Assembly: GCA_001579985.1 (NCBI GenBank)
Contig: LRSR01009520.1
Location: forward strand, 1 to 57,589
Length of the DNA stretch: 57,589 nt
Source: Hypsibius dujardini
Lineage: Eukaryota; Tardigrada; Eutardigrada; Parachela; Hypsibiidae
Reading direction: 5' to 3'
Under the pieces are notes generated by a model, which was not told where the DNA came from, did no database searches, and was given only the letters and a program-made list of their open reading frames with translations. Shown here in pieces: positions 11,292 to 22,900 of the stretch. Position 1 is the stretch's first letter. Every line of letters starts with the position of its first letter. A program made the translations under genes and the position numbers.

Positions 11292-11573
11292 CGCTTCAAA
11301 GCCCAACCTGGATTGTGACGAATTTCTATCCCGGTCCCTCCGCACTGTACTGCACATTCCTTCGTTCCCTAAACTGGACGAGGGTCTACATTGTCATCGA
11401 AGGTGAACGCTTCGGAAACTAATATTACTACCTGTCTAAATTTGTCCTACTACAACTCAAAAACTGCGGTATTCAATCTTGGCGATTTACGTGTAGAGGA
11501 CTTAATGATACATGTTCCACATCAGAGGTCGCCAGCATACTGCAGGGCTTTCTCAGCAAAACTCCAAGTAAAA
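11292..11573 (+). pseudogene. Fragment of a receptor ligand-binding ectodomain (ANF-receptor-like), frameshifted
   Basis: After an acceptor-like CTTTTTGGGTAG, an open frame encodes PTWIVTNFYPGPSALYCTFL followed by RSLNWTRVYIVIE. The pattern of an LRxxNWTRVxxV block after a Pro-rich TM-free segment is characteristic of the periplasmic-binding-like ectodomain of receptor guanylate cyclases and related receptors. The frame closes at 11422. A second frame, continuing from about 11402, encodes NASETNITTCLNLSYYNSKT and on to AKLQ before a GTAAAA donor-like site. The two parts need a one-base shift, or a donor at GAAG|GTGAAC with an exon not found. No kinase-homology or cyclase domain is nearby. Confidence 0.35.
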
Positions 11574-12654
11574 CCGATGTTAAATCCCACCATATAATAC
11601 AGTGCTTATTGCCTCAATGTATTTGTAATTATTTAGTTCATTGCCCAAGCAGTTCGCTGAAACATTACAACAAAGAAACCCTAAACGACCGAACTGTTTT
11701 ACCATAAACAAACAAACAAACATACATACATATAAATAAATAAATAAAATGATTTCTAGTCTCCTTATATCAGTTGTATCATATGCATTTTGCTGGGTGG
11801 AAATTTAGCAGTCATAGATGATAGTTTTTTGCTTCTTCAGTCATAGTACGTTATGGAAGGCCTGTGGTGCTTCGTAATATTTTGGTGAGAAGGATACGCA
11901 TATAGCGGCCATGTCGCCCTAATTCCTTTGAATTATTAAATGGTTTTTTGTAGATGTAAGCTTCACATCTTAAAATGACAACAGGACTTATCATCATGAT
12001 CAATAACAGTCCGCTCACTATTTTCGATGGAACTGACTTATTTTAGGTTTATGTTGGAAAGGTATTATATGGCAACACGCGTAAGGAGACAAATGGTGGT
12101 CTAACTTGATACTGGAGGGCATCAACAACGAAGACAGGATTAGTAAAACTGCTAATTGATTTGATATAATAAGGGTTTTCATGCATGCCCAATGATATAT
12201 TCGACTGTTTATCTTCTCTACAGTTTCTCAGTCAAACAAAGCCAGTGCATATTTACGGTTTACCGGAAGTAGTCTACTGCCTTATATAGTATTTTTTTAC
12301 TTGGTGCTGTACTTAATTAATTAATTACAGCTTGTTCTCCGAAAATCGTATTGGTTTTTTCTGCCACTTCACATGATAAACGTCAAGCATTTTAAGTCCC
12401 CGAATACCCAAAAATACGTGCCCGAATAGGAGCGTCTAGCGGAACGCAAATACGGCAACATCAGCCTGACCCAGTTTAGTGCACATTTTTAGTGCTTGCC
12501 TGACTTGACCTCAACTCCCGTGACAATGGAGCTGGTCGGCAAGGTTCGCGAAGATTTCCTGGTATTTTTATGTTCATCCCGTTAAATTGTCTAGCTGTTT
12601 CTCGCTATCCGCCCATGGTACAGGTCATTCCTGAAACCAACTCAAGCAGCAGCA
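11574..12654. other. Intergenic, no gene seen
   Basis: AT-rich with short AAAC and AAAT tandem runs near 11704-11748. An ATG at about 12526 opens only a short frame before a GTATTT donor-like site. Nothing else could be supported. Confidence 0.25.
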
Positions 12655-12918
12655 ATGCCTTTAGCGGAAGAACGCTTGCGAGAATCTTTTAAATCGTCGG
12701 TACAATGTGGCTGTTGGGTTGACCTTCGTTACTCCCCAAGGACAGATGCAGTACAAAACGTACACCAGCTATTGCAACACGGAGACACTAGATTTCATGG
12801 TAATATAACAATCGTTATATTGGCTGCTGTCAAATTGGCCGGATTAATATTAATGTGCTGTATAGAATTTTGTAACTGGCTTTTTGACCAAGAGTTTTTC
12901 TTCTGGAAGAAGCGATAA
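12655..12918 (+). CDS. Putative small membrane protein, C-terminal part
   Basis: An open frame of 87 codons from an ATG ends in one clear membrane segment (NITIVILAAVKLAGLILMCC) followed by a short tail FDQEFFFWKKR. Before it is a Cys-containing segment (VQCGCWVDLRYSPR). A Cys-rich extracellular segment, one last TM helix and a short tail is how tetraspanins end, but the diagnostic CCG motif is not visible and three further helices would have to lie in unseen upstream exons. An acceptor-like GGTACAG ends at 12623. It could also be spurious. Confidence 0.3.
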   Translation: MPLAEERLRESFKSSVQCGCWVDLRYSPRTDAVQNVHQLLQHGDTRFHGNITIVILAAVKLAGLILMCCIEFCNWLFDQEFFFWKKR

Positions 12919-14003
12919 GCTGAACCAGATCGTTGGAGCCCAGGTAGTTTGGTCGAGAGGCCTTTCCAACGGATATTCCTGGCTGTGGCTTGAACGGTAA
13001 CATGGGTTCTTGCGAAAGGCGGACGTTAAGCTAAATAGGGTCCAGTTCCACGTTAAACAATGCTTCAGTTGTCTTTCCGCTCCTCAACTTTTTTAAATTG
13101 CTGAAACATCATTTTTTGCACGAACTAAATTGGACGGGACTTTCTTTAAATTAAATATTGTGTTTTTAATTTAAAAACGAGATGGTACGTAATGAAATAT
13201 TTTGATTTGATTTGATAAACGTTTGGGTGTCTAGTTAAAATCTTTTAAGTTACAGTTGATAGATTTAGGAAAAGATGTAGGAAAAATGTATATGGATAAA
13301 AAGCATTAAAATGCCTACCAATACCATAACTGATATTTAACAGGTAATGGAATAATCTCAATCAGATTATTTCCATTCAAGTATCAGTTAATTTAGGTTC
13401 TACTGCAAATGACTATCTGCTTTCATCAGAAAACATAAACTGAATTTTGGTTATTAGAACAAATTGTCGAAAGTAATAAGAAAAATAGCCACCATAATTA
13501 AAATGAACGGCTTATGTAGAAGATTCTCTAACGAACGGTCTGCTACGTGTAAGGGCAAGAACGTGATTTGATGGGCGTGCGGGAGACATGTGGGAATTAA
13601 TTGAGTCCCTTAGTTACGTCAACTGGGACAACCTTTCATTATTTGAAGTTAATGCAGGTAATAAATATTTAATTTTCAATCTCCAGGCCTGTTCGGCACA
13701 CGTAAGATGCAAAACTTAAACACTATTACAGGGACTATCTGTCTAGGTCAGGCAAAATGTCATGCCCCATTTAGCATGTGAAATTAATAACAATTTCACT
13801 TGGTCGATGTGTAATTCTACAATCTGCTGAAACCGCAAATGTGCAAGTAGATATTTCAATCAGGCATGGTTGCGTCATAATAAACTAAATGAGGAGATCT
13901 GTTGACGAAGCATAGTCCAAGGGAAGCATATATAGTTCATATAAACGGTTCGATTCCTATTTTTCTGCAGCGGTCGCTCCGTAAAAAAAAGAACATAGAA
14001 AAA
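12919..14003. other. Intergenic with a 66 bp hairpin
   Basis: No coding signal. At about 13326-13391 there is an imperfect inverted repeat: outer arms TAACTGATATTTAA and AAGTATCAGTTAATTT (inverted), inner arms GGAATAATCT and AGATTATTTCC around a 5 bp loop. It could be a very small MITE or a structured element. Confidence 0.35.
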
Positions 14004-15870
14004 ATGTCTAACGTTAGTGTAGCCTTCAACAGCAGTCGAAATTTCTCTAACCCAAACAATACCATTCGACCATCCGCAGTTTCAGCAGATGGATGGTTCG
14101 TCTTCTCCATCCTCTGTAGCAGCTTCGGTAGTGCCCTCCTAATTCTCCTTCTAGTCACATCCTTCCACCGCAAACACTTGCACACCGGCTCGAACATTCT
14201 CGTCATTCACCTCATGTGCATCGACCTGCTCATGCGCGGCATTTTTTCCCCCTTTCCCTCATCACTACTTACATCACCATGACCAAAGGTACCCACGTTC
14301 AATTCAACTGTCGTTTGCATGGGTTCTTCCAGACGATGACAATCTACGCCGAAAATTGGGCTTCATTGGCGCTGGCCGTTAATCGTGTCTTCGCCCTTGC
14401 CCTGCCTAATCAATATACAAAGCTAATTTCTAAGACTGCTATCACAGTATGATTATCATTCCTTGGACTGTTGGGGTGGGCTTGAACCTCCCAATATATT
14501 TCGGAATAGGAGGCATGTTTTATTTGCGGACGGCCCTGATTGAAAGCTGCACTACTTCAGTCCTGACCACCGGCTATGGTGCTGTATGGGTGACAATTGG
14601 TTCGTATGATGGATTGCAAAACTAAACCAAAAAAGTCAATTGGAACTTTTCATATATATTTTTTAGTTTTGTTAAGTCCAAAATGAAAGTTGATTAGAAC
14701 TTTACGTACTAAAGATTTGAGTCGGATCGAAAATTTAGTCAGCTAATTTCGACTAAAACTAAAACGTTTTTTCTTATTTATTAAAACAGACTAAAGAATC
14801 AATTACAATGAGGTTTGAAGCATAATAAACGGACGGACATACATGGACGGACTACTGACTGGGTGACAGAATTCTAAAATATTTTTGAAACTTACTGTGC
14901 GTGTTTCAACGTTAAATTTTTAACACTTCTCCACCTAAAATTATATTTGCGATTGACTGCCGTCATCAGAGCAAGTGACCGAAATGAGAAGTCGGAACCA
15001 CGCCGCAGTATCGGACCTGCCGCCTTAGTCTGGAGAGCTGGTGAAGAATTCACCTGTAGCTCCATCCATTGACCTCGAAAACTATTTTTGATGATGTTTC
15101 TCAATTCCAAAACAAATATGAAAAAATCATGAGCCGATGAAAATAAGTTAAAAAACAAGTTTGAGGAAACTATTGCTGTCTTTTCAAAGCATTCACATTC
15201 TAAGGAGAAAATGAATTGCACGACGTGTTTTTACTTTTTTTTTCCTAGGTTCATACCTTCCAATTGGGTTAATTGGGTTGACCTATATTTTATTGATTGG
15301 TCGTTTGGTGGTCTTGCGATTTGCTGGGTTTCGGAAGGGTCCAGCTGCGGTTGTGCCTGATTACTAGAAAGAAGGCCAAACGAATTCTGCTGGCGAGGAT
15401 GCTGGCTGTGGCCTATCTGTGGCACTGTCTCTGCTTTCTCACACCGACCATTCTCCTATCATCCTACCCTTGGTTAATGGTTCGCTATCCTGTTCCAGTG
15501 CTGCTGTGGCTGCTAAGGACCATGCTGTTGTGTGGCTACGTGGTTAGTCCGGTGAGTGTGTCAATGGCCGGTAGGCGTTTATTGTTTTTATAGTAAAGAT
15601 TCGTTGGCATTTCAGTTGATATTTCTGGCGCTGAATTCCGATTACCAGAACGGAGTGAAAAGGTTTCTCAACTGTCTGCCTGGCAGGATCGATGATGAGG
15701 TACGAGCTCAACTGACCCTGCGGAATTTAACCAGCACTCGGAAACAAGTACGCGGGGAGAATTGTGAAACTCCAAGAAGCAGTCTGGTTGTACCACATCG
15801 CAAACTGTTTGCCAGCCCGTTTACTGCTGCTGACCGGCCGCGAAAGGGTTCGAGACCCGTTGTCATATAA
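14004..15870 (+). pseudogene. Class A GPCR with three frameshifts (pseudogene or consensus errors)
   Basis: The start ATG at 14004 gives MSNVSVAFNSSRNFSNPNNT, a sequon-rich N-terminus, then TM1 (SILCSSFGSALLILLLV) and TM2. The frame changes at a T6C5 run (14238-14250), continues with FPLSLITTYITM and TM3 (ENWASLALAVNRVFALALPN), changes again near 14447 into MIIIPWTVGVGLNLPIYFGI (TM4), then splices (ATTG|GTTCGT to TTTCCTAG at 15248) into TM5 (GSYLPIGLIGLTYILLIGRL). A third shift near 15365 leads into TM6 and TM7. A last intron (15552-15615, phase 0) joins VVSP to LIFLALNSDYQNGVKRF, an NPxxY-like end matching the GPCR at 4059-6154, and a basic tail ends at 15870. Splice phases are otherwise coherent. 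No function is inferred beyond receptor ancestry. Confidence 0.65.
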
Positions 15871-16019
15871 TGGTTCTTTCTGTTGATTGGTTGATTCTCT
15901 CTCCATTTGCTCTTCTCCTTTCTTATTGGTTGAATAAATTCCATTCGATTCAATGCTGTTATGTCACCCCCTTTCCATCAACTTTCTCCATGCAATTCCA
16001 TTGCATAAATCGGTTTGCT

Positions 16020-16408
16020 TTAGAGATGTTAACGGTTTGAAACCGTAACGGTTTAGTTCGGTGCGGTTTGGAAGTCATATCGGCTAAAAATTGACAAGCC
16101 AGAAACCTCCCATAACATTTTTCGCTTGAAAAAAATGAATTAATGAACTTGACGTGAGAAATTAAGGCGCTAATATGAACATTCAGGTCAAGATTGCCAA
16201 TATTCCGTTTAAATTTAATAGTTTGGGACAAGTTTTGGTTGCTTTTTTCGAAAACTTTTTTGCAAAGCAAAAAATTTGTAACAGGAGCACTAACCTGGTT
16301 TAAACTGGTTCGGTTTGGTTTCGATTAGAAAATGAAACCGGTTTGAATCAGTTCGGTTTATATGCCAAACCGAATCGGTTAAACTGAACCAAACCGTTAA
16401 ATCTCTGT
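16020..16408. mobile_element. hAT-like MITE with AACCGGTT-rich ends
   Basis: The left end reads TAGAGATGTTAACGGTTTGA; the reverse complement of the right end reads CAGAGATTTAACGGTTTGGT. The interior next to both ends is packed with CGGTTT/AAACCG words that can pair with each other. CAGAGAT-type termini with subterminal short repeats fit hAT elements, as does the separate hAT remnant at 47683. No convincing 8 bp target duplication was found and there is no transposase frame. Confidence 0.6.
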
Positions 16409-16677
16409 CTGCACATTTCTGTGACTTCTTCAAGTTACATTAATATATCAGATGCACTTGTCGTATCTCTGGTTTTGAAGGACTTCTGCGACCCTTTGAA
16501 TCGTGTCATGTTGCACACAGTTCATTAAAACGGCTTGACCTGGTTGTCGAGACGCCAGGTGAAGATCGCGACACATTGAGGTGATGATAGTAGTGCAAAA
16601 AGTTTACTTTACCAACTCTGCTTTCCGATTTCTGGCAATGGGTATCCTCTTAACCGGTATACATCTTACAATAAGGG

Positions 16678-16936
16678 TTGTCAACGGTCAATTATTCTGG
16701 CAATTTTTTCACTAACTGTTGTTTCACTAATTTATCCGTTGGCCCCTCCCCCACGTCCGAACGAACGAGGAAAAATTAGAGCCGCAATATTAGTGAAAAA
16801 AATGAGCTAGTGAGCTCCTTTTCTCACTAATCTTCTGCCCTGATTCGCTCGACCTCGAACTTCATTGGCTAGGATGAAAGAGATTAGGGACTTACCGATT
16901 AAAGAAAATGGTGGCCGAATAATTGAATGTTGACAA
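16678..16936. mobile_element. MITE (259 bp) with 23 bp terminal inverted repeats
   Basis: The left end reads TTGTCAACGGTCAATTATTC and the reverse complement of the right end reads TTGTCAACATTCAATTATTC, 18 of 20 identical. There is no coding capacity. The target duplication is unresolved. A second internal pairing (TTTTTCACTAA and TTAGTGAAAAAAA) suggests the element folds into a long hairpin. Confidence 0.65.
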
Positions 16937-17314
16937 TACTTCTTGTCTTAAGGATTTCTAGACCCTTAATATCTAATACACGATACTTAGGACTTTTGGA
17001 TTACCCTAGTTAAACTGTGCAGTGGCTAGGCTAAGTGGCCTATCTCATTAAACTGCGCTGCAACGTACTACCTTGCTGGTACCGGATTGAAACGACAGGC
17101 CAAGTGTTCAAATTCTTGTCCTAATTTTATGGTTCTAAAACCGTCTTTGTTATTCTAAATTATCTTGAATTTAGATGTGTTCAGTGATAGTACCAAAATG
17201 TAGTAGCAGACCGAATCGATTTTCATCGAACTCATTCTGTTACTTACTCGGAAGCAATTTAATGAAGACAAACTATATCCCCAAGTGGACAAGGACTCAC
17301 AAAGTATTTGTCCA

Positions 17315-17480
17315 AGGGTCATTAACATATTACGTAATCAAAAAAGGGCCTTTTTCGAGCACCCACCTACCCAGATAATCAAAATCATACTGGAGGGCGG
17401 GGCCTATTTTACTGGTGAGTAATCAAGAGTCCAGACCACTCACGTACCCTCCTTTGCTGACGTAATATGTCAATGGCCCC
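17315..17480. mobile_element. MITE family A, copy 2
   Basis: Collinear with 5045-5209 over its full length, including the internal block CTACCCAGATAATCAAAAT and TTACTGGTGAGTAATCAAGA. Differences are scattered point changes without indels. The ends retain the ATTACGTAAT-containing inverted repeats. Confidence 0.75.
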
Positions 17481-17834
17481 TAACCCTAAAAATTCTGCTA
17501 AAAATTCTTTGAAATTCCCAAGGCACTTTTCTGGGGTTTTTTCGCAACTTTTCTTATCAAAATTCGTACTCGATCTCCAAGACCCGGGCATAGCTCCTAA
17601 CATGTAATGTTTGATCTCATCATGCGGTAATTTAAGAAGTTGTAAAACAAGTACACATACGAGCACCAACGTTTTAAGAAGCGCTGCGGGCTAACGTTAA
17701 CAAACCGGCCCAAGAAGGCAGCTGAGAATTGCTATTGTTTTCTTTCATTTCACTTCCGTCCTCACTAAAACTAGTCAATCTTCGGATTCGTAGTGGGCTA
17801 AATTGAGCTGTTTGGGACATTTTACTGGCCGAAA

Positions 17835-18311
17835 ATGAGCCATGAAAAGGACTACAAGTTCTTCAGCAGTCCTGCAGTCTGGTGTATGGCAACGTGCCTG
17901 CTACTGGCCCTGATTGCAGTCCCCATTGACTCCATCGGTATGGATGATGTTCTCACTATTCGCCGATGTCGACATGGAGACCCGGAAATGGATGCAACAG
18001 GGCAGTTAATCCGTTGCTCAAATATCATGGTTGATGTGAACAACGCCTCAACGGATGCCATGTGTCCGGTCAACAGCTTTTGTAAATTCGACCCGACAAT
18101 TCCTGATTTTCGATTTCCTGTTTGCTGTCCCCTGAGCCCGAAGGTCCACGACAGCGTCTGCGCACACGGCGGCGCCGTCACCGATAACTCGGGGCAACCG
18201 TACTTATGCGGCCATGGAATGCGCCGTCGAATATGCCCGGAGGGGTCGGTGTGTGTGCAGGACCCCGAGAAACGAGGGAGAACACCTGAGTGCTGTGAAA
18301 TCTACCATTAA
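17835..18311 (+). CDS. Secreted Cys-rich protein with two CC-type (lustrin-like) domains
   Basis: A single-exon frame of 158 residues from an ATG in good context (GAAAATGAGC). Residues about 14-35 are a hydrophobic signal or anchor segment (VWCMATCLLLALIAVPID). Two repeats follow. Repeat 1 (about 44-99) runs from RCRHGDPEMDATGQLIRC to PVCCP; repeat 2 (about 108-156) runs from VCAHGGAVTDNSGQPYLC to PECCEI. Each has six Cys in the order C, C, CP, FC or VC, CC, which resembles the lustrin-type Cys-rich repeats seen in invertebrate extracellular proteins and protease inhibitors. It stops cleanly at 18309-18311. The role is unknown; an extracellular matrix or inhibitor role is only an inference. 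Intact, unlike several neighbours. Confidence 0.7.
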   Translation: MSHEKDYKFFSSPAVWCMATCLLLALIAVPIDSIGMDDVLTIRRCRHGDPEMDATGQLIRCSNIMVDVNNASTDAMCPVNSFCKFDPTIPDFRFPVCCPLSPKVHDSVCAHGGAVTDNSGQPYLCGHGMRRRICPEGSVCVQDPEKRGRTPECCEIYH

Positions 18312-19994
18312 CCCAATCAAAATGAGTATGCGTCCACCTGGATGTGCTTTGTTTCGAACATTTCCGTCGACTAGCAACGCCTGGCTCGAGTTGGGCAAAC
18401 TATTTGCAACAGTCTTGGTTACAAATAAATTTGTCTACAGTTTTGCGGAGAAATCTTCTAGGGATATTTATACGGATTTTACTGAGGATAGTTTAGCGTA
18501 TCTGCAAACGTTTCAGCAAAATTTGCTTGAAATATTTATGCTCGGAGAAAAGTGATAGAAAAATACCGGTAAGCTAGGGTTGGGTGTACGTCTTATACAT
18601 CACTCATAGGCCTTCTCAACGACACCTTCGTAAATAAACATACTCTTTGTATTCCTTTCCTGCCAGGGGGGGGGGCATAGAAGTGTTTCGGGTGTGGTGG
18701 GGGTGGGGAAGGCGTTTCAGACGATGTTTTTCGATATACCTCCCCCCTTCTTGCTTGCAAATTTTCATTTCCGAAAAATGGAAAAGAATAAGAGAGGAGT
18801 ATTACCTTACTTTTTCAAAATCTCAAAAAACAATCAAGAGGGACCCTTACCCCTTTTGATTTGGGCTCACGATGGGAAAGTGCCTCCTTGCACCCTAAAA
18901 CGTGTGCACATGTGCTGCACAGAAATCAAAATAAATATGAGGTAAGAATTGGGTACGAGGTAAAGGCCGTTAACCAGGCCGCTTTTAGAAATCGTAACTT
19001 AACCAGGCCGTTTCAAGCACTGTTTCCGTTTCAAAAAATTGAGAAAAAAATCCTACTTATCATGAAAAAATGTCGAAGAGAAGCATTTTGCCTGATCCAT
19101 TTTGGATCATCTCGGATCCTGATTTTCGTAATCAAATTTGTGAACGTGATCCAAAGGAACACGCCCCGTTCTCAGAGAGTTAAAGGCATTGTTATCGTTT
19201 CTATCAGTTTCTTCCTCTTCCCAAAGGGAACTTTGGCATTTTTCCAACACATCCACGATATTAAGAGTTTTTTATCGAGTTTGTTGATCTGGTCCAGAGA
19301 TTTTTATACATATAGTTTTGTGTCAACATTTTAAGAGTTTCTTGCCGACCTGATTGTTTGATTCTGTGGTGTCGTAGAGTTTTTCAGAGTCCAATAAATC
19401 AATCAGCAGCTAAGCCAATCAAACGCGAAACCGTCCCATATGGTCTACTAGAACCCAAAGAGCAACCCTCAAAGTAACCGCGGCACAGCTTTATTCTATC
19501 ACCGAATTCGGCTCGACCACTCGGCGTAATTCTTTTCGTACTAGTACAAATGTATTTTCCACATTTAGTTCAATATATTGACAATGTTACTCAAAAACTT
19601 TGTCTTTTCCCATCTACGAATTTAAGCATTGGACGCGGCCATCGTAAAAGGCATGACAACTGCTTCTTATACTTTTCTCGACTAGAGAGGTATGAAAGTC
19701 GAGGAATCCTACCAGGACAACTCAAACAAAGATTCTCATAAAATGTCTTAAATAAATGGCTGACCAAGTTAGATGTTCGAAACAACTGGCAGCACACCGC
19801 AGCGGCTGTAATAATATATTAAGTCAGATCGTTGGAAGTGATTGAGTTTTCGGTGTGCGAACTGGTGGACTTGGGATGATGATGAGAAGCTTGCCCCAGC
19901 GCCAGGTTCGTGTCAAGATCATGCTCTGCTTTCCTGTGATCCTCTATCATCCTGGCCGTCGTTTCGTCGTGAGGTAACTCTGATTTTCGCCGGA
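18312..19994. other. Intergenic, no gene seen
   Basis: Contains a poly-G run near 18665-18674, a duplicated word TTAACCAGGCCG at about 18970 and 18999, and one long but compositionally random open frame (18861-19334) judged non-coding. On the minus strand this is the 3' flank of the B56 gene; AATAAA on minus occurs at about 19489-19494. Confidence 0.3.
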
Positions 19995-22900
19995 TCAGCG
20001 GCCTATCACTTCGTCTTGGATTCTTTTGCTATTTAATTGACAAAATATAGATGAAATATCCCTATTTGTGCAATGTGGCTGCGTCTTGTCATTACTGTAT
20101 TTTCGCGTTAGACAGGGACAGTTGTAGTGGAGTGGAACATGGGCACGGCTTGTGTGCACCGTACACACAGCACCAGCGCCGCGTGGCCGATTAAACGTTC
20201 CACAGCTCGTACACTGTCCCTGTCTAACACGAAAATACAGTACCTCTTCGAGCCGAAGATTCTGCTTGAAGGCCTCCGTGACGCCGGAAACTGTGTCTTT
20301 TTCTTTCCGGCCTCGTTCGTTTGAGTCTCCCTGCTCGCCGTCATCCCAACTTCCGCTGAGGTCGTTGTCGCTGCCACAGTAGATCCAATCCTCTGTGGAG
20401 AGACCCACATCTAACCCAAAATCTTTCGCGAGTTGGGCAAACTGCAAGTCGCAAAAATGCACCTTTATTTGACCATTATCATTCAACGGCACAATAATGA
20501 TATAGCAATTGTGTGCGCATTCTCACCGCCGGATTACAGGACGCCTTCCGATGGATTTTCGTCCAAGCAGCAACCCGCTCTTTCTTCTTCTCCTTTTTCC
20601 TAAATATGAGATCAACTCTAATTAGATTGGATAAATTGGCGTTTATGTAGTACAGGCCGTGCGTACATGCTTTCTGTGATCTTGTACTGCTTAAAGCAGT
20701 CGTCAAATAATTTCTGATTCATTTCCATGAACAGCTTCAGAGCATTGTAAATTCTAGAATGAAAATTCGTTAATGTGCTTCAGCAAGGGTCCGTAAATGA
20801 ATAATGTTTGCAAAATAATAGATGACTTACAGTCCATGAATCGTCCTAAAACAAAAATCGATTGATTTGAGGTAAATTGAGTTAATCATTTAAATTAGCA
20901 CCCCACTTGACGTACTTATTCCAGTGGCGTTTACTGTTCCGGTAGAGAGAAGGAAATATAATGGGCAAGATAATCTGGGCGTTGTCGCGCATAAGGGTGT
21001 GTATGTAGTCATTGTTCCAGTAAAAAAGCGCTCGCTCCGCCACCTACCGGGAGATAATAACTCTCATACTGGACTTTATTCGAGGCTGAACTGACGCTTA
21101 TGCTACTCAAAAAACCTGGAAATGTGAGCAGCTGATGCAACGACCAAGCTGTTGGAACAGAGGAATCATGATTTTCTGGAACTCAGCAGGCTCTATAATA
21201 AATATCACACAATCATTAGTAGATTCGCAATACACGCGCTAATAGTGAAGAGAGTCCTACCAATCACATCAAGTATTTCTTCCAACTCATTGAGGAACAT
21301 TATTTCTTTGGTGCTGTCCGTTCGTGGCCAGAATTTGAGGAGACCTTTCACAACCTGCGGACATAAAGAATATAGATGCTTACTAAGGATTGGGTCGCCC
21401 GCCAACGACTGCCGTTTTAATGGCATATAAACCAAGTGGTTATAGATATCTCTACTCTACCTGCTGCGTCAATGTCGAGTCTTTTTCTAAGAACTGAACC
21501 ACGCAATCTGCAAATGAAATGAATGAAATAAAGAAGTAATAGAGTACGGTAGGCATTACTGAACTTACAAGCGAGACAAGGGTGAAAGACGCTGAGGGAC
21601 TGCACCTTGTGCAATGGCAAGAGCACCTTGGAGAGGAATGTCTTGTGTTCCTCCTTCAGCGGAAGGGCGAAACCACTAATATGATAAGCGATAGTACCTT
21701 TACACATGATTACATCCTTCAAGTCTTACCAAGGTTCATCGTCTCCTTACTTTATGATGGATCCTAGAATTTCCAAGAGCTCGCCCACTCCGTTGTAGCG
21801 GCCAGTTTCGTAGATGAATCTAGCACAAGTAAAGAGCAAACAATTAACCACTAAACATTTGTTTGGAGTACAATACTATTCTTACCGATAAAAAGCGTGA
21901 TTGATCTGCTTGCGAATAAATGCCCGAAGCATTCTGTTGGCAAATTAATTCTCATACTGTATTCACAATATTTAGTAGCGTGGAAAGATAAATTGCTTAC
22001 AAAAATTTGCCGTAAATACGGTGAAGAATAGTTTTGAGAAGGTCCCGTTCTCGTGGATCTTCAGAATCGAAGAGATCCAGTAGCTTGCTGATGAAAAGAT
22101 GATCAAGGTACTTTTTAGCCAGGTTAGGTTGAAAGTCGCCTGCCTCAAGAAAGCGAAGAAAGAGTTGGTAAACTAATTGCAGATGGGGCCACGATGCCTC
22201 CAGCGTCGGCTCGTCCTCTTCCGGGTCAAACTCAGCCCCTATAAACAGATGATGACTCAAATGAAATTGCGAAGAAATTTCCACACATACTTACCTATTG
22301 GATTGGTTGAGGGAGGTAAGGTTCGGAATAAGTTGGCGGCCACCTAATAAGGGGTATGTATGTAATACGTGCATGTAGAGCTCAATCAGCGAATAATTGA
22401 TCTTTACCATAGCAAACATCTCTGCGTAGACTGCCTCGGTCAAGACGTTGCGATTATTAGTGAGGAAGTCAAGCATCTCCTAAATAAATAAATAAATGTC
22501 AGCAAAGTATTGCGCGCTTAATTAGGAGAATAAGGCAAGAGCGCTATCTGGGAGATCTTGCCTGGAGCGCATTCTTCTTGATCTCCTTGTACTGGATGTC
22601 ACTAAGGGGATCGGTGAAATCAAAGATCACACTACACTGACGTATTTTCCGACAGAAAAGCTCCTCCCGTTCATGGACATCGCTCGTCTCTGCAAAGACA
22701 CGAGCAAGTTCGTTAGTCTCCTGCACTCCAATCCATGGCAAAGGTGATGAGGGTTCAGCATCATCCAGGTCCATCATAATCCTAGGTGGGCTGTTGTAGT
22801 CAGAGCAGGCATCAGAGAGCCACATTTTACCATCTGACTCTTTACACGCGCTTCTGACTGACTTGCATTTCTTTAAACCAATTCGGGCGATCGATCTGCG

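Noticed and set aside
18861-19334. 157-codon open frame on plus
   Set aside because: The sequence starts mid-frame, has no domain, no splice context and random AT-driven composition; it looks like chance.
22690-22825. ATG-initiated N-terminus ([11 protein letters not shown]...) just upstream of B56 exon 2
   Set aside because: An acceptor (TGTCTTTGCAG) at 22690 joins exon 1 (LPKLK) to ETSDVHER in the right phase and matches family sequence better; the ATG frame is kept only as a possible alternative start.
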